Program-made: the position numbers and the translations under genes | Part shown: in pieces, positions 28,544-37,936 of the stretch | How positions within the stretch are numbered: the first letter of the stretch is position 1 | Layout of the letters: every line of letters starts with the position of its first letter | Notes under the pieces: model-generated | What the model was told of the DNA's origin: nothing | What the model saw: the letters and a program-made list of their open reading frames with translations, nothing else | Databases searched by the model: none | Source of the DNA: Entomomonas sp945283395 | GTDB lineage: Bacteria > Pseudomonadota > Gammaproteobacteria > Pseudomonadales > Pseudomonadaceae | DNA length: 64,000 nucleotides | Assembly (NCBI GenBank): GCA_946480835.1 | Contig: CAMLLC010000007.1 | Location: 26,775 to 90,774 of the forward strand | Reading direction: 5' to 3'

Positions 28544-29556
28544 CTCTTAATATAAGGGAAAATGTATCACTTAAGCCCTATAACACCCTTTGCTTAGAGG
28601 TTAAAGCACGTTATTTATTGCTTGTTGAAGAAGCTGCCATGTTACAAAAAGCATTAGTTTGGGCAAAGCAAAAGCAACTAGCCATTAGTATTATAGGTGG
28701 AGGCAGTAATCTCGTCTTGACTAAAGACTTAACAGGACTTGTTTTGCTGATGCGGACTAAAGGCATTGCTATTATTGCTGAACAAGGAACACAAGTAATT
28801 GTTGAGGCTGCGGCGGGTGTAGTATGGCAAGACTTAGTACAATGGTCTGTTGAGCAAAATCTAGGTGGGCTTGAGAATCTTAGTTCTATTTATGGCACCG
28901 TAGGTGCTGCTCCAGTGCAAAATATTGGGGCCTATGGAGTAGAATTTAAAGATGTTTGTTATAGTGTGCTAGCGTTACATAGAGGAACAGGACAATTTCA
29001 TACTTTTACAGCTGATCAATGTCAATTTGCTTACCGAGATAGTGTATTTAAACAACAAGCTAATCAATGGATAGTAGTTAAAGTTAGTCTCAAATTGGAT
29101 CGTCAAGCTCCTATTAATGTAAGCTATGCGGCTTTACAGCAAAACATATCAGGACAATCAGAACCCTTAACTTATGCAAAGGTGAGTCAATTAGTAACTA
29201 ACACACGTTTACAAAAATTGCCTAACCCAAAGGAGCTAGCTAATGTAGGTAGTTTCTTCAAGAATCCTATTGTGAGTTTACAAAAAGCTCAACAATTAAT
29301 GCGACAATACCCCGATTTAGTTACCTATCCTTATCAAAACAAGCAAGTTAAATTAGCGGCAGGTTGGCTAATAGATAAAGCTGGTTTGAAAGGTCATAGG
29401 GAAGGGCAAGTAGGTACTTATCTTAAACAAGCACTTGTTCTAGTAAATTATGGAAAAGCTACTGGATCAGAAATATTAGCTTTTGCTAATAAACTCCAAT
29501 TTATAGTAAATCAAAAATTTGGGGTATTACTAGAACTTGAACCAGTAGTACTTTAG
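28540..29556 (+). CDS. murB: MurB, UDP-N-acetylenolpyruvoylglucosamine reductase
   Basis: MurB is the FAD-dependent reductase that converts UDP-GlcNAc-enolpyruvate to UDP-MurNAc. The FAD-binding GGGSNLVL motif, SSIYGTVGAAPVQNIGAYG, the catalytic YRDSVFK serine segment and PNPKELANVGSFFKNP are seen. I chose the GTG at 28540, which overlaps the upstream stop as GTGA and gives the family length of 338 residues; an in-frame TTG at 28504 would add 12 residues read through the phosphatase end. It ends the lpxK-murB operon. Confidence 0.96.
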   Translation: MTLNIRENVSLKPYNTLCLEVKARYLLLVEEAAMLQKALVWAKQKQLAISIIGGGSNLVLTKDLTGLVLLMRTKGIAIIAEQGTQVIVEAAAGVVWQDLVQWSVEQNLGGLENLSSIYGTVGAAPVQNIGAYGVEFKDVCYSVLALHRGTGQFHTFTADQCQFAYRDSVFKQQANQWIVVKVSLKLDRQAPINVSYAALQQNISGQSEPLTYAKVSQLVTNTRLQKLPNPKELANVGSFFKNPIVSLQKAQQLMRQYPDLVTYPYQNKQVKLAAGWLIDKAGLKGHREGQVGTYLKQALVLVNYGKATGSEILAFANKLQFIVNQKFGVLLELEPVVL

Positions 29557-29790
29557 TCATTTGTGGCTGAAAGCAAAACTAGCTTAATTATCTGCTAATT
29601 CATTAACTTATTGTAATGAGATAGAAGCTATTTTTGACTTTAATGGTAGTCAAAATAATAGAAAACGATCTAATTAAATCGTCAATCTATAGTTAGTGAT
29701 AAAGATGCTTATTACTTAACATTAGATTACTAGTCTTATAGTTATAGCCCTTGGTTCATAAGTATTTGTAGTTTGGTTGATGCAAAGTAA

Positions 29791-30564
29791 TTATTTGTTT
29801 CGTAATAATCTATCTAAGCAAAAGTCAGGCAATAGTTTTTTGGCTAACCACATGCTTTTGCTTACCATTGTAATTCTATAACGACTTTTAGGATTTTTGT
29901 GGACAAAAGCATGTTTTATATAGGGCATTACATCCTCAGTAGTTAATGCTAATTTAGCGGCTATACTTGGATTTACCACTTTATCCTTTTTGTTTGTTTG
30001 GTTAACATTAGTTGAAAAAGAGGTCATAATAGGCCCTGGTTCTAACATACTCACTTTTATACCTGCGCTATAAAGTTCAAGTCGCAAGGTATCAGTAAGT
30101 CCTTCTAGTGCATGTTTACTAGCGGCATAAGCTCCTCGTTTAGTGGTAGATATAAAACCTAGCACTGAACTAGTTTGAAGAATGCGACCTTCTTTATGAG
30201 GCAACATGGCGGGTAATAAAGCAATAGTTAATTCATGTAAGCCAAATACATTGGTAGCAAATTGCTTTTCAAGCTGGCTTCTGCTGATCTCTTGTAATGT
30301 GCCATAGAAACCAAAACCAGCATTATTAAATAAGCCATAAAGTTTATTCCCTGTTAATTCAATAACTTCTTGACTGGCTCTTTGGACGCTTTCACTATCA
30401 TCTAAATCCAGTAAAACAACTTCAAATCCTTGTTGCTGTAAGCTCTCAAAATCCTTGCTTTTACGGCAAGAGGCAATGACTCTAAAGCCAATTTTTTTTA
30501 GATAGTGAGCAGCAGCAAATCCTATACCACTCGAGCAACCGGTAATAAAGATTGTTTTGGACAA
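29791..30564 (-). CDS. Short-chain dehydrogenase/reductase (SDR)
   Basis: A 257-residue classical SDR. The cofactor loop TGCSSGIG is at residues 8-15, NNAG follows near residue 80, and the catalytic Ser, Tyr and Lys are present (QTSSV ... YAASK). The C-terminal region is basic and ends in a hydrophobic segment that could associate with membranes. Acidic or basic residues after the second strand (ASCRKSKDF) suggest NADP(H). The substrate cannot be read from sequence. It is monocistronic and converges with murB. Confidence 0.85.
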   Translation of the reverse strand: MSKTIFITGCSSGIGFAAAHYLKKIGFRVIASCRKSKDFESLQQQGFEVVLLDLDDSESVQRASQEVIELTGNKLYGLFNNAGFGFYGTLQEISRSQLEKQFATNVFGLHELTIALLPAMLPHKEGRILQTSSVLGFISTTKRGAYAASKHALEGLTDTLRLELYSAGIKVSMLEPGPIMTSFSTNVNQTNKKDKVVNPSIAAKLALTTEDVMPYIKHAFVHKNPKSRYRITMVSKSMWLAKKLLPDFCLDRLLRNK

Positions 30565-30743
30565 GAGAATATTTCCTTATGGCTAATAAACATTTTTGCT
30601 ATTATAAGCGAGTTCATTAATAAAAATGAATATAGCCATTGATCTTAATGATGCAGCAAATCTTAAGCTAGTGGATAGGAAGTTTTAAAAAATAGATTAT
30701 TTTGGTACTAACTAGATAGGTAAAAAGAAGGTAAGGGGATTTT

Positions 30744-31862
30744 ATGAAAAAGAGTAAGTTTTCTAATTTACTAGCAGCTGTAGCTTTAGTCAGTATTAGT
30801 AGTTATAGTCTAGCGGCTGATACTATTAAAATAGGTATTGCCGGTCCTGTTACAGGTCCTGTTGTACAATATGGGGATATGATCTTTGCTGGAGCTCTTA
30901 CTGCGATAGAAGAGATTAATAAAACAGGCGGGGTTAATGGTGCTAAATTAGAGGGTATCAAATATGATGATATGTGTGATGCCAAACAAGGCGTAGCGGT
31001 TGCCAATAAAGTAGTTAGCGATGGGGTAAAGTTTGTGGTTGGCCATACTTGTTCAGGCCCCACTCAGGTAGCATCAAATATTTATGATGAAAATGAAGTA
31101 GTAATGATTACTCCCTCTGCTACAGCTCCTGAAATAACAGGTCGTGGCTATAATACTATTTTCCGTACGATTGGCCTTGATAATATGCAAGCTCCTGTTG
31201 CAGCAGAATATGTAGTAGACAAAGTTAAACCCAAAGCGGTAGCCGTTATTCATGATAAACAACAATATGGAGAAGGGGTTGCTACAGCCTTTAAACAAGC
31301 TATTGAGGCGAAAGGTATTAAAGTTGTTACTTTTGAAGGAATCAATGTAGGGGATAAAGATTTTTCTAGCTTAATAACCAAGTTGAAGCGTGATAATGTA
31401 GATTTTGTCTATTTTGGTGGTTATCATCCAGAGTTAGGTATGTTATTACGTCAATCTCATGAAAAAGGCTTAAAAGCTCATTTTATGGGACCTGAAGGTG
31501 CTGGTAATCCAGAACTATCAGCTATTGCTGGGGAAGCTTCAGAAGGTTTATTAGTAACCTTGCCTAGATCGGTAGATAGTGATGCGCGTAATAAAGCTGT
31601 GGTAGAGGCTTTTAATGCTAAAAAAATAGAGGCTGCTGGTGCCTTTGTGTTACCTTCTTATGCGGCGGTACAGGTTCTCGCTAAAGCTATGGAACAAGCT
31701 AAATCTACTGATCCAGAAAAAGTAGCAAACGCTATTCATAAAGGTAGTTTTAACATAGTATTAGGTGACAATATCACGTTTGATAAGAAAGGTGATATTA
31801 ATGGTTTCCAATTTGCTGTTTATCAATGGCATAAAGATGGTACCAAAACATTAGCTAAATAA
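30744..31862 (+). CDS. livK: Branched-chain amino-acid ABC transporter, periplasmic binding protein
   Basis: A 372-residue periplasmic-binding-protein of the LivJ/LivK/BraC type. It has a signal peptide ending near SYSLAA and a mature protein starting ADTIKIGIAGPVTGP. The ligand-binding ADDMCDAKQ-like region appears as DDMCDAKQGV with its partner cysteine in HTCSGPT (disulfide), typical of the family. A strong AAGGGGA ribosome-binding site precedes the ATG. It is the first gene of a five-gene transport operon. Confidence 0.96.
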   Translation: MKKSKFSNLLAAVALVSISSYSLAADTIKIGIAGPVTGPVVQYGDMIFAGALTAIEEINKTGGVNGAKLEGIKYDDMCDAKQGVAVANKVVSDGVKFVVGHTCSGPTQVASNIYDENEVVMITPSATAPEITGRGYNTIFRTIGLDNMQAPVAAEYVVDKVKPKAVAVIHDKQQYGEGVATAFKQAIEAKGIKVVTFEGINVGDKDFSSLITKLKRDNVDFVYFGGYHPELGMLLRQSHEKGLKAHFMGPEGAGNPELSAIAGEASEGLLVTLPRSVDSDARNKAVVEAFNAKKIEAAGAFVLPSYAAVQVLAKAMEQAKSTDPEKVANAIHKGSFNIVLGDNITFDKKGDINGFQFAVYQWHKDGTKTLAK

Positions 31863-31865
31863 TCA

Positions 31866-31894
31866 TTATAGGTAGGCGTTGCGCCTACCTATAA
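31866..31894 (+). promoter_or_regulatory. Stable intercistronic hairpin between livK and livH
   Basis: A 13-base-pair perfect stem with a three-base loop (core GGTAGGCG TTG CGCCTACC) lies directly after the livK stop. No U-run follows, so it is not a standard terminator. In comparable ABC operons such hairpins protect the upstream message and reduce downstream expression, which would give more binding protein than permease. That role is an inference. Confidence 0.7.
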
Positions 31895-31933
31895 CTATAA
31901 ATTGCGTGTTTTTCTAGAGATATAGGGCATTAA

Positions 31934-32845
31934 ATGCTAAATTTGTACCATTATTTTCAACAACTTATTAATGGGTTAACAGTAGGTAGTACCTATGCAC
32001 TAATTGCTATAGGCTACACTATGGTGTATGGAATCATAGGCATGATTAATTTTGCCCATGGTGAAGTATATATGATAGGTTCTTATATAGCTTGTATTGC
32101 CTTAGTAGGCTTTAGTCTATTAGGGCTTGAATCAGTACCTTTGCTTATTATTGGAGCTTTTATTGCTAGTATGTTGGTTACTAGTGTATACGGTTATAGT
32201 ATTGATCGGGTGGCATATCGTCCACTGCGTGGTGGCAATAGATTAATTCCCCTTATTACTGCTATAGGCATGTCAATTTTTTTACAAGACTTAGTGAGAT
32301 TAGGACAAGGCACAGATAAATCAATACCTTCCATCATTGTCGGTAAATACGAATTTGCTAATGGCGAAATAATGATATCTTATATGCAAATTTTTATTTG
32401 GGTAGTAACGCTACTAATTATGCTAGGTTTAAGTTTGTTCATTGCTAAATCACGGTTAGGGCGTGCTTGTCGCGCCTGTTCGCAAGATATGAAAATGGTT
32501 ACCTTATTAGGGGTTAATACTAACAGAGTTATTTCATCTACTTTCGTTCTTGGCGCAATGCTGGCAGCTGTTGCTTCAGTACTACTTAGTATGCAATATG
32601 GTACCATTAATACCAATATGGGATTTTTAGCTGGGATTAAGGCTTTTACGGCTGCGGTGCTAGGTGGTATAGGTAGTATTCCTGGAGCTATGTTAGGTGG
32701 TTTATTATTAGGTATTGGGGAGTCTATAGGGGGAGATCTGTTAGGTGATGAATATAAGGATGTAGTTGCCTTTGGTTTACTAGTATTAGTGCTCTTATTT
32801 AAACCTACTGGTATATTAGGTCGTCCAGAGGTAGAAAAAGTATGA
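31934..32845 (+). CDS. livH: Branched-chain amino-acid ABC transporter permease LivH
   Basis: A 303-residue inner-membrane permease with about eight hydrophobic helices. LivH blocks are clear: NGLTVGSTYALIAIGYTMVYG at the N-terminus (shortened here), INFAHGEVYMIG, GRACRACSQD and the coupling-loop region GIKAFTAAVLGGIGSIPGA. It follows livK after the hairpin and overlaps livM by four bases. Confidence 0.96.
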   Translation: MLNLYHYFQQLINGLTVGSTYALIAIGYTMVYGIIGMINFAHGEVYMIGSYIACIALVGFSLLGLESVPLLIIGAFIASMLVTSVYGYSIDRVAYRPLRGGNRLIPLITAIGMSIFLQDLVRLGQGTDKSIPSIIVGKYEFANGEIMISYMQIFIWVVTLLIMLGLSLFIAKSRLGRACRACSQDMKMVTLLGVNTNRVISSTFVLGAMLAAVASVLLSMQYGTINTNMGFLAGIKAFTAAVLGGIGSIPGAMLGGLLLGIGESIGGDLLGDEYKDVVAFGLLVLVLLFKPTGILGRPEVEKV

Positions 32846-34092
32846 TTAAGTCAGTTCGAATGGCATTTATTAATGCCGTGCTAGTTATTATTTTAGCTTG
32901 TTCGGTATTTGGTCTTAGACTTGAAAGAGAGGGTGTCCGTTATACTGTAGTGGGGGCAGATAGCAATACTTTATGGCTGATAGGCTTAGTAGCTGTTGCT
33001 ATGTTTATCTGGTGCATCTTGCGAGATTTATGGTTGAAAAAAATCACCCATGCTCATGTGCAATTTATTCCTTCTCGTCTCAAAAATTTAATCACATTAC
33101 AATCTACCCAAAAATGGTTAGTTCTTGCTTTACTTGTTATCGCAATATTAGTGCCCATTTTAGGTTCTAAAGTTGTTATGACAACGGCTACTACTATTCT
33201 TATTTATGTTTTATTAGGCTTAGGTTTGAATATAGTAGTAGGTCTAGCAGGTTTATTAGATTTAGGTTACATAGGGTTTTATGCAGTTGGAGCTTATACC
33301 TATGCATTTTTAATGAATTATTTAGGATTCGGTTTTTGGGCATCCTTACCTATTGCTATGTTAGTAGCAGCCATTGTGGGGTTTTTACTGGGTTTTCCTG
33401 TATTAAGATTAAGGGGAGACTATCTAGCTATTGTTACGCTAGGATTTGGTGAAATTATTAGAATTTTACTTAATAACCTAACTAAATTAACTAATGGCCC
33501 ACAAGGTATGTCAGTTGATGCGCCTACCCTATTTGGGTTGAATTTCAATAAGCGGGTAGCAGAGGGAGTTACCACTTTCCATGATTTTTTTGGTATTAAG
33601 TTTAATGCTGAATATAAGATGATTTTTATTTATCTTATTCTGCTTATTTGTGTCCTTATTGTATTATTCACTATTAACAGACTGATTCGTATGCCTTTAG
33701 GGAGAGCTTGGGAAGCATTACGTGAAGACGAGATTGCTTGTCGAACATTAGGGCTAAATCCGACCCTTATTAAATTATCAGCTTTTACGCTAGGTGCTAG
33801 TTTTGCAGGATTAGCAGGGTGTATTTTTGCAGCTAAGCAAGGCACTATTTACCCTAATGATTTCACCTTCTTAAGTTCGGCGATGATTTTAGCTATTGTA
33901 GTATTAGGTGGTATGGGCTCTCAATTAGGAATGATTCTAGCAGCTATTTTTATGGGGGCTTTAGAAAATATGCAAGAATTTAAAGAGTATCGTATGCTCA
34001 TTTTTGGGCTTAGTATGATACTCATTATGGTTTGGCGACCTCAAGGGTTACTACCCATGCAAAGACCTCATTTGGAGTTAACAAAAGAATGA
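32842..34092 (+). CDS. livM: Branched-chain amino-acid ABC transporter permease LivM
   Basis: The second permease, 416 residues with an N-terminal extension of two or three helices as in Pseudomonas BraE. The family core includes GLGLNIVVGLAGLLDLGYIG, FPVLRLRGDYLAIVTLGFGE and the EAA-like region GRAWEALREDEIACRTLG that contacts the ATPases. Its ATG overlaps the livH stop (ATGA), and its end overlaps livG in the same way. Confidence 0.96.
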   Translation: MIKSVRMAFINAVLVIILACSVFGLRLEREGVRYTVVGADSNTLWLIGLVAVAMFIWCILRDLWLKKITHAHVQFIPSRLKNLITLQSTQKWLVLALLVIAILVPILGSKVVMTTATTILIYVLLGLGLNIVVGLAGLLDLGYIGFYAVGAYTYAFLMNYLGFGFWASLPIAMLVAAIVGFLLGFPVLRLRGDYLAIVTLGFGEIIRILLNNLTKLTNGPQGMSVDAPTLFGLNFNKRVAEGVTTFHDFFGIKFNAEYKMIFIYLILLICVLIVLFTINRLIRMPLGRAWEALREDEIACRTLGLNPTLIKLSAFTLGASFAGLAGCIFAAKQGTIYPNDFTFLSSAMILAIVVLGGMGSQLGMILAAIFMGALENMQEFKEYRMLIFGLSMILIMVWRPQGLLPMQRPHLELTKE

Positions 34093-34856
34093 GTGAAGTG
34101 ATGTTAGATGTGGCTAATTTATCTATGTGTTTTGGTGGATTATTAGCAGTTGATGGGGTTAGTTTTCAAGTTAAAAAACAGCAAATCTTATCTTTAATAG
34201 GGCCTAATGGTGCAGGTAAAACTACCGTTTTTAATTGTTTAACAGGCTTTTATAAACCTACTGCTGGTACTATTAAATTAAAAGGCGAGGAAATACAAGG
34301 ATTAGCAGGTCATAAAATAGCTCGCAAAGGAGTGGTGCGAACATTTCAGAATGTTAGATTATTTGCTGAGATGACGATTATTGAAAATCTATTGATTGCG
34401 CAGCATAGACATTTAAATACTAATTTTATATCTGGCCTGTTCAAAACGCGCCGTTATAGAAAAAGTGAGAAAGAAGCTTTGGATTATGCAGCTTATTGGT
34501 TAGAGCAAGTAGATCTAATTAATGTAGCTAATAGAAAAGCGAGCTCATTAGCTTATGGTCAACAAAGGCGCTTAGAGATAATTCGGTGCATGATGACAAG
34601 GCCAGAAGTGCTTATGTTAGATGAACCAGCTGCTGGCCTTAATCCTAAAGAAACAGAAGATTTGAAAGCTTTGATAGCTTTGCTTAGAGATAAACACCAT
34701 ATCACCGTATTATTAATTGAACATGATATGAAGTTAGTAATGACCATTTCAGATTATATTGTTGTGATTAATCAGGGTAAACCTTTAGCAGAAGGAACTC
34801 CTAATGCTATACGTAATAACTCTGAAGTAATTAAAGCCTATTTGGGAGAAGCCTAA
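34089..34856 (+). CDS. livG: Branched-chain amino-acid ABC transporter ATPase LivG
   Basis: An ABC ATPase of 255 residues. Walker A is GPNGAGKTT, the signature is SLAYGQQRRLEI (LivG-type variant), and Walker B with catalytic Glu is VLMLDEPAAGLNP, followed by the H-loop IEHDM. I placed the start at 34089, where ATG overlaps the livM stop; an in-frame codon further upstream would read 19 residues inside livM. It pairs with LivF to energise uptake. Confidence 0.96.
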   Translation: MSEVMLDVANLSMCFGGLLAVDGVSFQVKKQQILSLIGPNGAGKTTVFNCLTGFYKPTAGTIKLKGEEIQGLAGHKIARKGVVRTFQNVRLFAEMTIIENLLIAQHRHLNTNFISGLFKTRRYRKSEKEALDYAAYWLEQVDLINVANRKASSLAYGQQRRLEIIRCMMTRPEVLMLDEPAAGLNPKETEDLKALIALLRDKHHITVLLIEHDMKLVMTISDYIVVINQGKPLAEGTPNAIRNNSEVIKAYLGEA

Positions 34857-35557
34857 TGCTTAATATTGATCAGGTTTCTACCTTTTATGGAAAAATACAA
34901 GCGCTGCACGAAGTATCTCTAGCTATAGAAAAAGGAGAAATAGTCACTTTAATAGGTGCTAATGGTGCTGGTAAATCTACCTTATTAATGACTTTATGTG
35001 GTACACCTAAACCTCAAACGGGTAGTATTTTATATAAAGGTGAACAATTAGTAGGTAAAGCCACTCATCATATTATGCGCTGTGGGATAGCTATTGTGCC
35101 TGAAGGCAGAAGAATTTTTCCGCAACTAACGGTAGAAGAAAATTTAGCTATGGGCGGATTCTTCTGTAATAGTGATGATTATAAGCAACAGCTAACAAAA
35201 GTCTTAGCATTATTCCCCCGCTTAGAAGAACGCTTTGTCCAACGGGCTGGTACTATGTCAGGAGGAGAGCAACAAATGCTAGCTATAGGCCGAGCGTTAA
35301 TGTCAAAGCCTGATTTGTTATTGCTGGATGAGCCCTCGTTGGGGCTCGCTCCTATCATTATTCAACAAATTTTTAAGATAATAGAACAGCTAAGAGAGGA
35401 AGGTGTTACGATTTTTTTAGTAGAGCAAAATGCAAATCAAGCACTTAAATTGGCTGATAGAGCTTATGTATTAGAAAATGGACGTATAGTAATGCAAGGT
35501 AGTGGTGATGAGTTATTGCATAATTCAGAAGTACGAAGTGCCTATTTAGGTAGCTAA
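34856..35557 (+). CDS. livF: Branched-chain amino-acid ABC transporter ATPase LivF
   Basis: The second ATPase, 233 residues. Walker A is GANGAGKST, the signature is TMSGGEQQML, and Walker B is LLLLDEPSLGLAP with the H-loop position replaced by VEQNA, which is usual for LivF. The start overlaps the livG stop by one base. It ends the operon and is followed by a probable terminator. Confidence 0.96.
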   Translation: MLNIDQVSTFYGKIQALHEVSLAIEKGEIVTLIGANGAGKSTLLMTLCGTPKPQTGSILYKGEQLVGKATHHIMRCGIAIVPEGRRIFPQLTVEENLAMGGFFCNSDDYKQQLTKVLALFPRLEERFVQRAGTMSGGEQQMLAIGRALMSKPDLLLLDEPSLGLAPIIIQQIFKIIEQLREEGVTIFLVEQNANQALKLADRAYVLENGRIVMQGSGDELLHNSEVRSAYLGS

Positions 35558-35666
35558 TATCTCTATTAAGTGCGACTAATAATTTTCATCATTTAATAAC
35601 TAGTTATTTATTTTTAAGCAAATTTTTATCGACAATGGTCACGGCCAGCTTTCTAACTTTAAATAA

Positions 35667-35711
35667 ACAGACCATTTAGACTATTAACTAGATGGTTTGT
35701 TGTCAACTTTT
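35667..35711 (+). terminator. Probable terminator of the liv operon
   Basis: A 13-base-pair stem (35667-35679 with 35688-35700, two G-T pairs) has an eight-base AT-rich loop and is followed by a T-rich stretch interrupted by GTCAAC. It begins 110 bases after livF. The stem is long but AT-rich and the U-run imperfect. Confidence 0.5.
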
Positions 35712-35867
35712 GTTATTTATTAGCTTGTCTAACCGCTGTGAATGTCTCGTTATTACTGGTCAGATCTGTTATATTTACAACCCCCTTAAGTAATTTTAAC
35801 TATTCTACTGCTGTAGAGAGCCTGCATATATAAGTTTCGTTTAGCCTAGTTTATATGGTTTTTCTGA
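35712..35867 (+). other. Remaining livF-brnQ intergenic region
   Basis: The gap between livF and brnQ is 310 bases in all. Apart from the hairpin described at 35667 I see no open frame with coding character and no convincing promoter. It presumably contains the brnQ promoter. Confidence 0.4.
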
Positions 35868-37193
35868 ATGAATACATTAAAAATACATGATCTTTTTGCT
35901 TTAGGTTTTATGACCTTTGCCCTTTTTGTTGGCGCAGGTAATATTATTTTTCCTCCTTTCATAGGATTACAAGCAGGCACTAATGTGTGGTTAGCTGCTA
36001 TTGGATTTTTAATAACGGGAGTCACTTTACCTGTTATTACTATTGTTGCTATAGCCAAGGTGGGAGGCTCTATGGCATTGCTTAGTCAACCCATAGGTAA
36101 AGTAGCAGGAGTATTATTAACAGTAATTTGTTATCTAGCCATTGGACCTTTATTTGCTGGCCCTAGAACAGCTACGGTTTCTTTTGAAATAGGTGTTTTA
36201 CCTTTTCTTCAATCTAATCATTACTTAAACTATCAAGGCTATGCACTATTTTTTTATAGTTTATTTTATTTTTTATTAGTCACTATTGTTGCTTTATATC
36301 CAGGAAGATTGTTAGATACCGTAGGACATATATTAGCGCCTCTTAAAATAATAGCTTTAGCCGTCTTGGGCATAGCTGCTTTTGTATGTCCTGCTGGACC
36401 CATTGCAGCGGCTACAGATACCTATCAAGAGGGTGCTTTTGCACAAGGTTTTGTAAATGGTTATTTAACTATGGATACTTTAGCCTCGCTAGCCTTTGGT
36501 GTTGTTATTATTAATGCAATACGTTCGCGAGGTGTAGAGGCCACTCATTTAATTACACGTTATGTCATTATAGCGGGTATTATTGCTGGGGTGGGGCTTG
36601 CTTTAGTTTATATAAGTTTATTTAAGTTAGGTAGCGATAGTGCTATTATTGCGTTAGGAGCAACTAATGGGGCAACAGTTTTACATGCCTATGTTAATTA
36701 TACCTTTGGGGAGTATGGCGCTATTTTTCTAGGGATATTAATAGGTATTGCTTGTTTAGTCACTGCGATAGGAGTTACAACAGCCTGCGGCACTTATTTT
36801 GCTACGTTATTGCCTATACCTTATCGTGTCATTATTTTAATTATAGCAACTTTTTCGTTCGTGATTTCTAATGTGGGCTTAACAGAGTTAATAAAAATAT
36901 CAGCCCCAGTGTTAATAGCTATTTATCCTCCTTGCATTGTTCTGGTTATGCTAAATTTTATTAAAAAATTCTGGCAGGCCCCGAGCTGGGTTTTTGTGCC
37001 TGTTGTCCTTGTCGCTTTACTTTTTGGAATAATAGATGGTGTGAAAAGTGCTAATCTTCAAATACCCAGTTGGTTCAGCCATTTACCATTAGCCGATAGA
37101 AGTTTTGCATGGTTAATTCCTTCTTTAATTGTGTTAGTATTGGCTACTACGCTAGAAAAGATATTAATGAGTAGAAAAATAATAGCAAATTGA
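35868..37193 (+). CDS. brnQ: BrnQ, branched-chain amino-acid:cation symporter
   Basis: A 441-residue secondary transporter of the LIVCS family with about 12 hydrophobic helices. The N-terminus GFMTFALFVGAGNIIFPPFIG is nearly diagnostic, with GPLFAGPRTATVSFE and FGVVIINAIRSRGV further on. It would import Leu, Ile and Val with sodium, complementing the liv ABC system upstream. No ribosome-binding site stands out before the ATG. Confidence 0.95.
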   Translation: MNTLKIHDLFALGFMTFALFVGAGNIIFPPFIGLQAGTNVWLAAIGFLITGVTLPVITIVAIAKVGGSMALLSQPIGKVAGVLLTVICYLAIGPLFAGPRTATVSFEIGVLPFLQSNHYLNYQGYALFFYSLFYFLLVTIVALYPGRLLDTVGHILAPLKIIALAVLGIAAFVCPAGPIAAATDTYQEGAFAQGFVNGYLTMDTLASLAFGVVIINAIRSRGVEATHLITRYVIIAGIIAGVGLALVYISLFKLGSDSAIIALGATNGATVLHAYVNYTFGEYGAIFLGILIGIACLVTAIGVTTACGTYFATLLPIPYRVIILIIATFSFVISNVGLTELIKISAPVLIAIYPPCIVLVMLNFIKKFWQAPSWVFVPVVLVALLFGIIDGVKSANLQIPSWFSHLPLADRSFAWLIPSLIVLVLATTLEKILMSRKIIAN

Positions 37194-37204
37194 AAGGGAA
37201 TATT

Positions 37205-37864
37205 ATGTGGTTACGTATTTGTTATTTACTTGCAGTATTGGGTTTATTAGTGGCTTGTCAAAATAATGAGGTAACACCAGCTAGTTATTATGGTAAAACT
37301 CAGTTAAGAGCAATTTTGACTCAGCAACATGGTAAATGGCTGGCTACGAGTTGTACTAGCCCTGATAAGTTACGCTATGAGTTAAGGGATGAGGCTAATT
37401 TTAGTATGGATGCTGAGCAGCTATTAACTAAAGCAAAAGATGCTCTTTTTATTGATGCTGAAGGAGTAGTAGAGACAAATACAACGGATGATACTAGTTT
37501 TGTTATAAAAAAGATTAATAGGTTGACGCTAGATGCTAATAGAGGATGTAGTGAGGCTGATTATAATAAAATAATAGTACGTACAGTGGGTAAGAACCCT
37601 TTGTGGTTTACCAGTATAGCTTTAAAGGGGTTAGTTTTAGAAAGAGTAAATCAGCCTGCTTTGGTATTACCTTATGTAGTAGAGCGCTTACCTAGTGGAC
37701 AAATGAATTTTTCAACAGATGCTAATGGTCAGCATATAGAGCTATGGGTAGCCCCAGAACGTTGTGAAGATGAAGAAACGGGTGAACTATATGCTATGCG
37801 TGCTAGATTAACGGTCAATGCACAAACTTTTCAAGGTTGTGGATATTTAGGTGCTGTTAAGTAA
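37205..37864 (+). CDS. Predicted lipoprotein of unknown function
   Basis: A 219-residue protein with a lipoprotein signal (hydrophobic stretch then LLVAC, lipid attachment at Cys18). The rest is a small periplasmic protein whose C-terminus has the pattern CEDEETGELYAMRARL ... GCGYLG, similar to a domain found in short COG3650-like lipoproteins; I am not certain of this link. I chose the ATG at 37205, which has AAAGGGA upstream. It follows brnQ by 11 bases and is probably co-transcribed. Confidence 0.7.
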   Translation: MWLRICYLLAVLGLLVACQNNEVTPASYYGKTQLRAILTQQHGKWLATSCTSPDKLRYELRDEANFSMDAEQLLTKAKDALFIDAEGVVETNTTDDTSFVIKKINRLTLDANRGCSEADYNKIIVRTVGKNPLWFTSIALKGLVLERVNQPALVLPYVVERLPSGQMNFSTDANGQHIELWVAPERCEDEETGELYAMRARLTVNAQTFQGCGYLGAVK

Positions 37865-37936
37865 CCATGAGGTTAGCCTCATTTATAGAAAGATAGTGCT
37901 AGCAGATAATTTATGCTTTGTATAAATTATCTTCAT

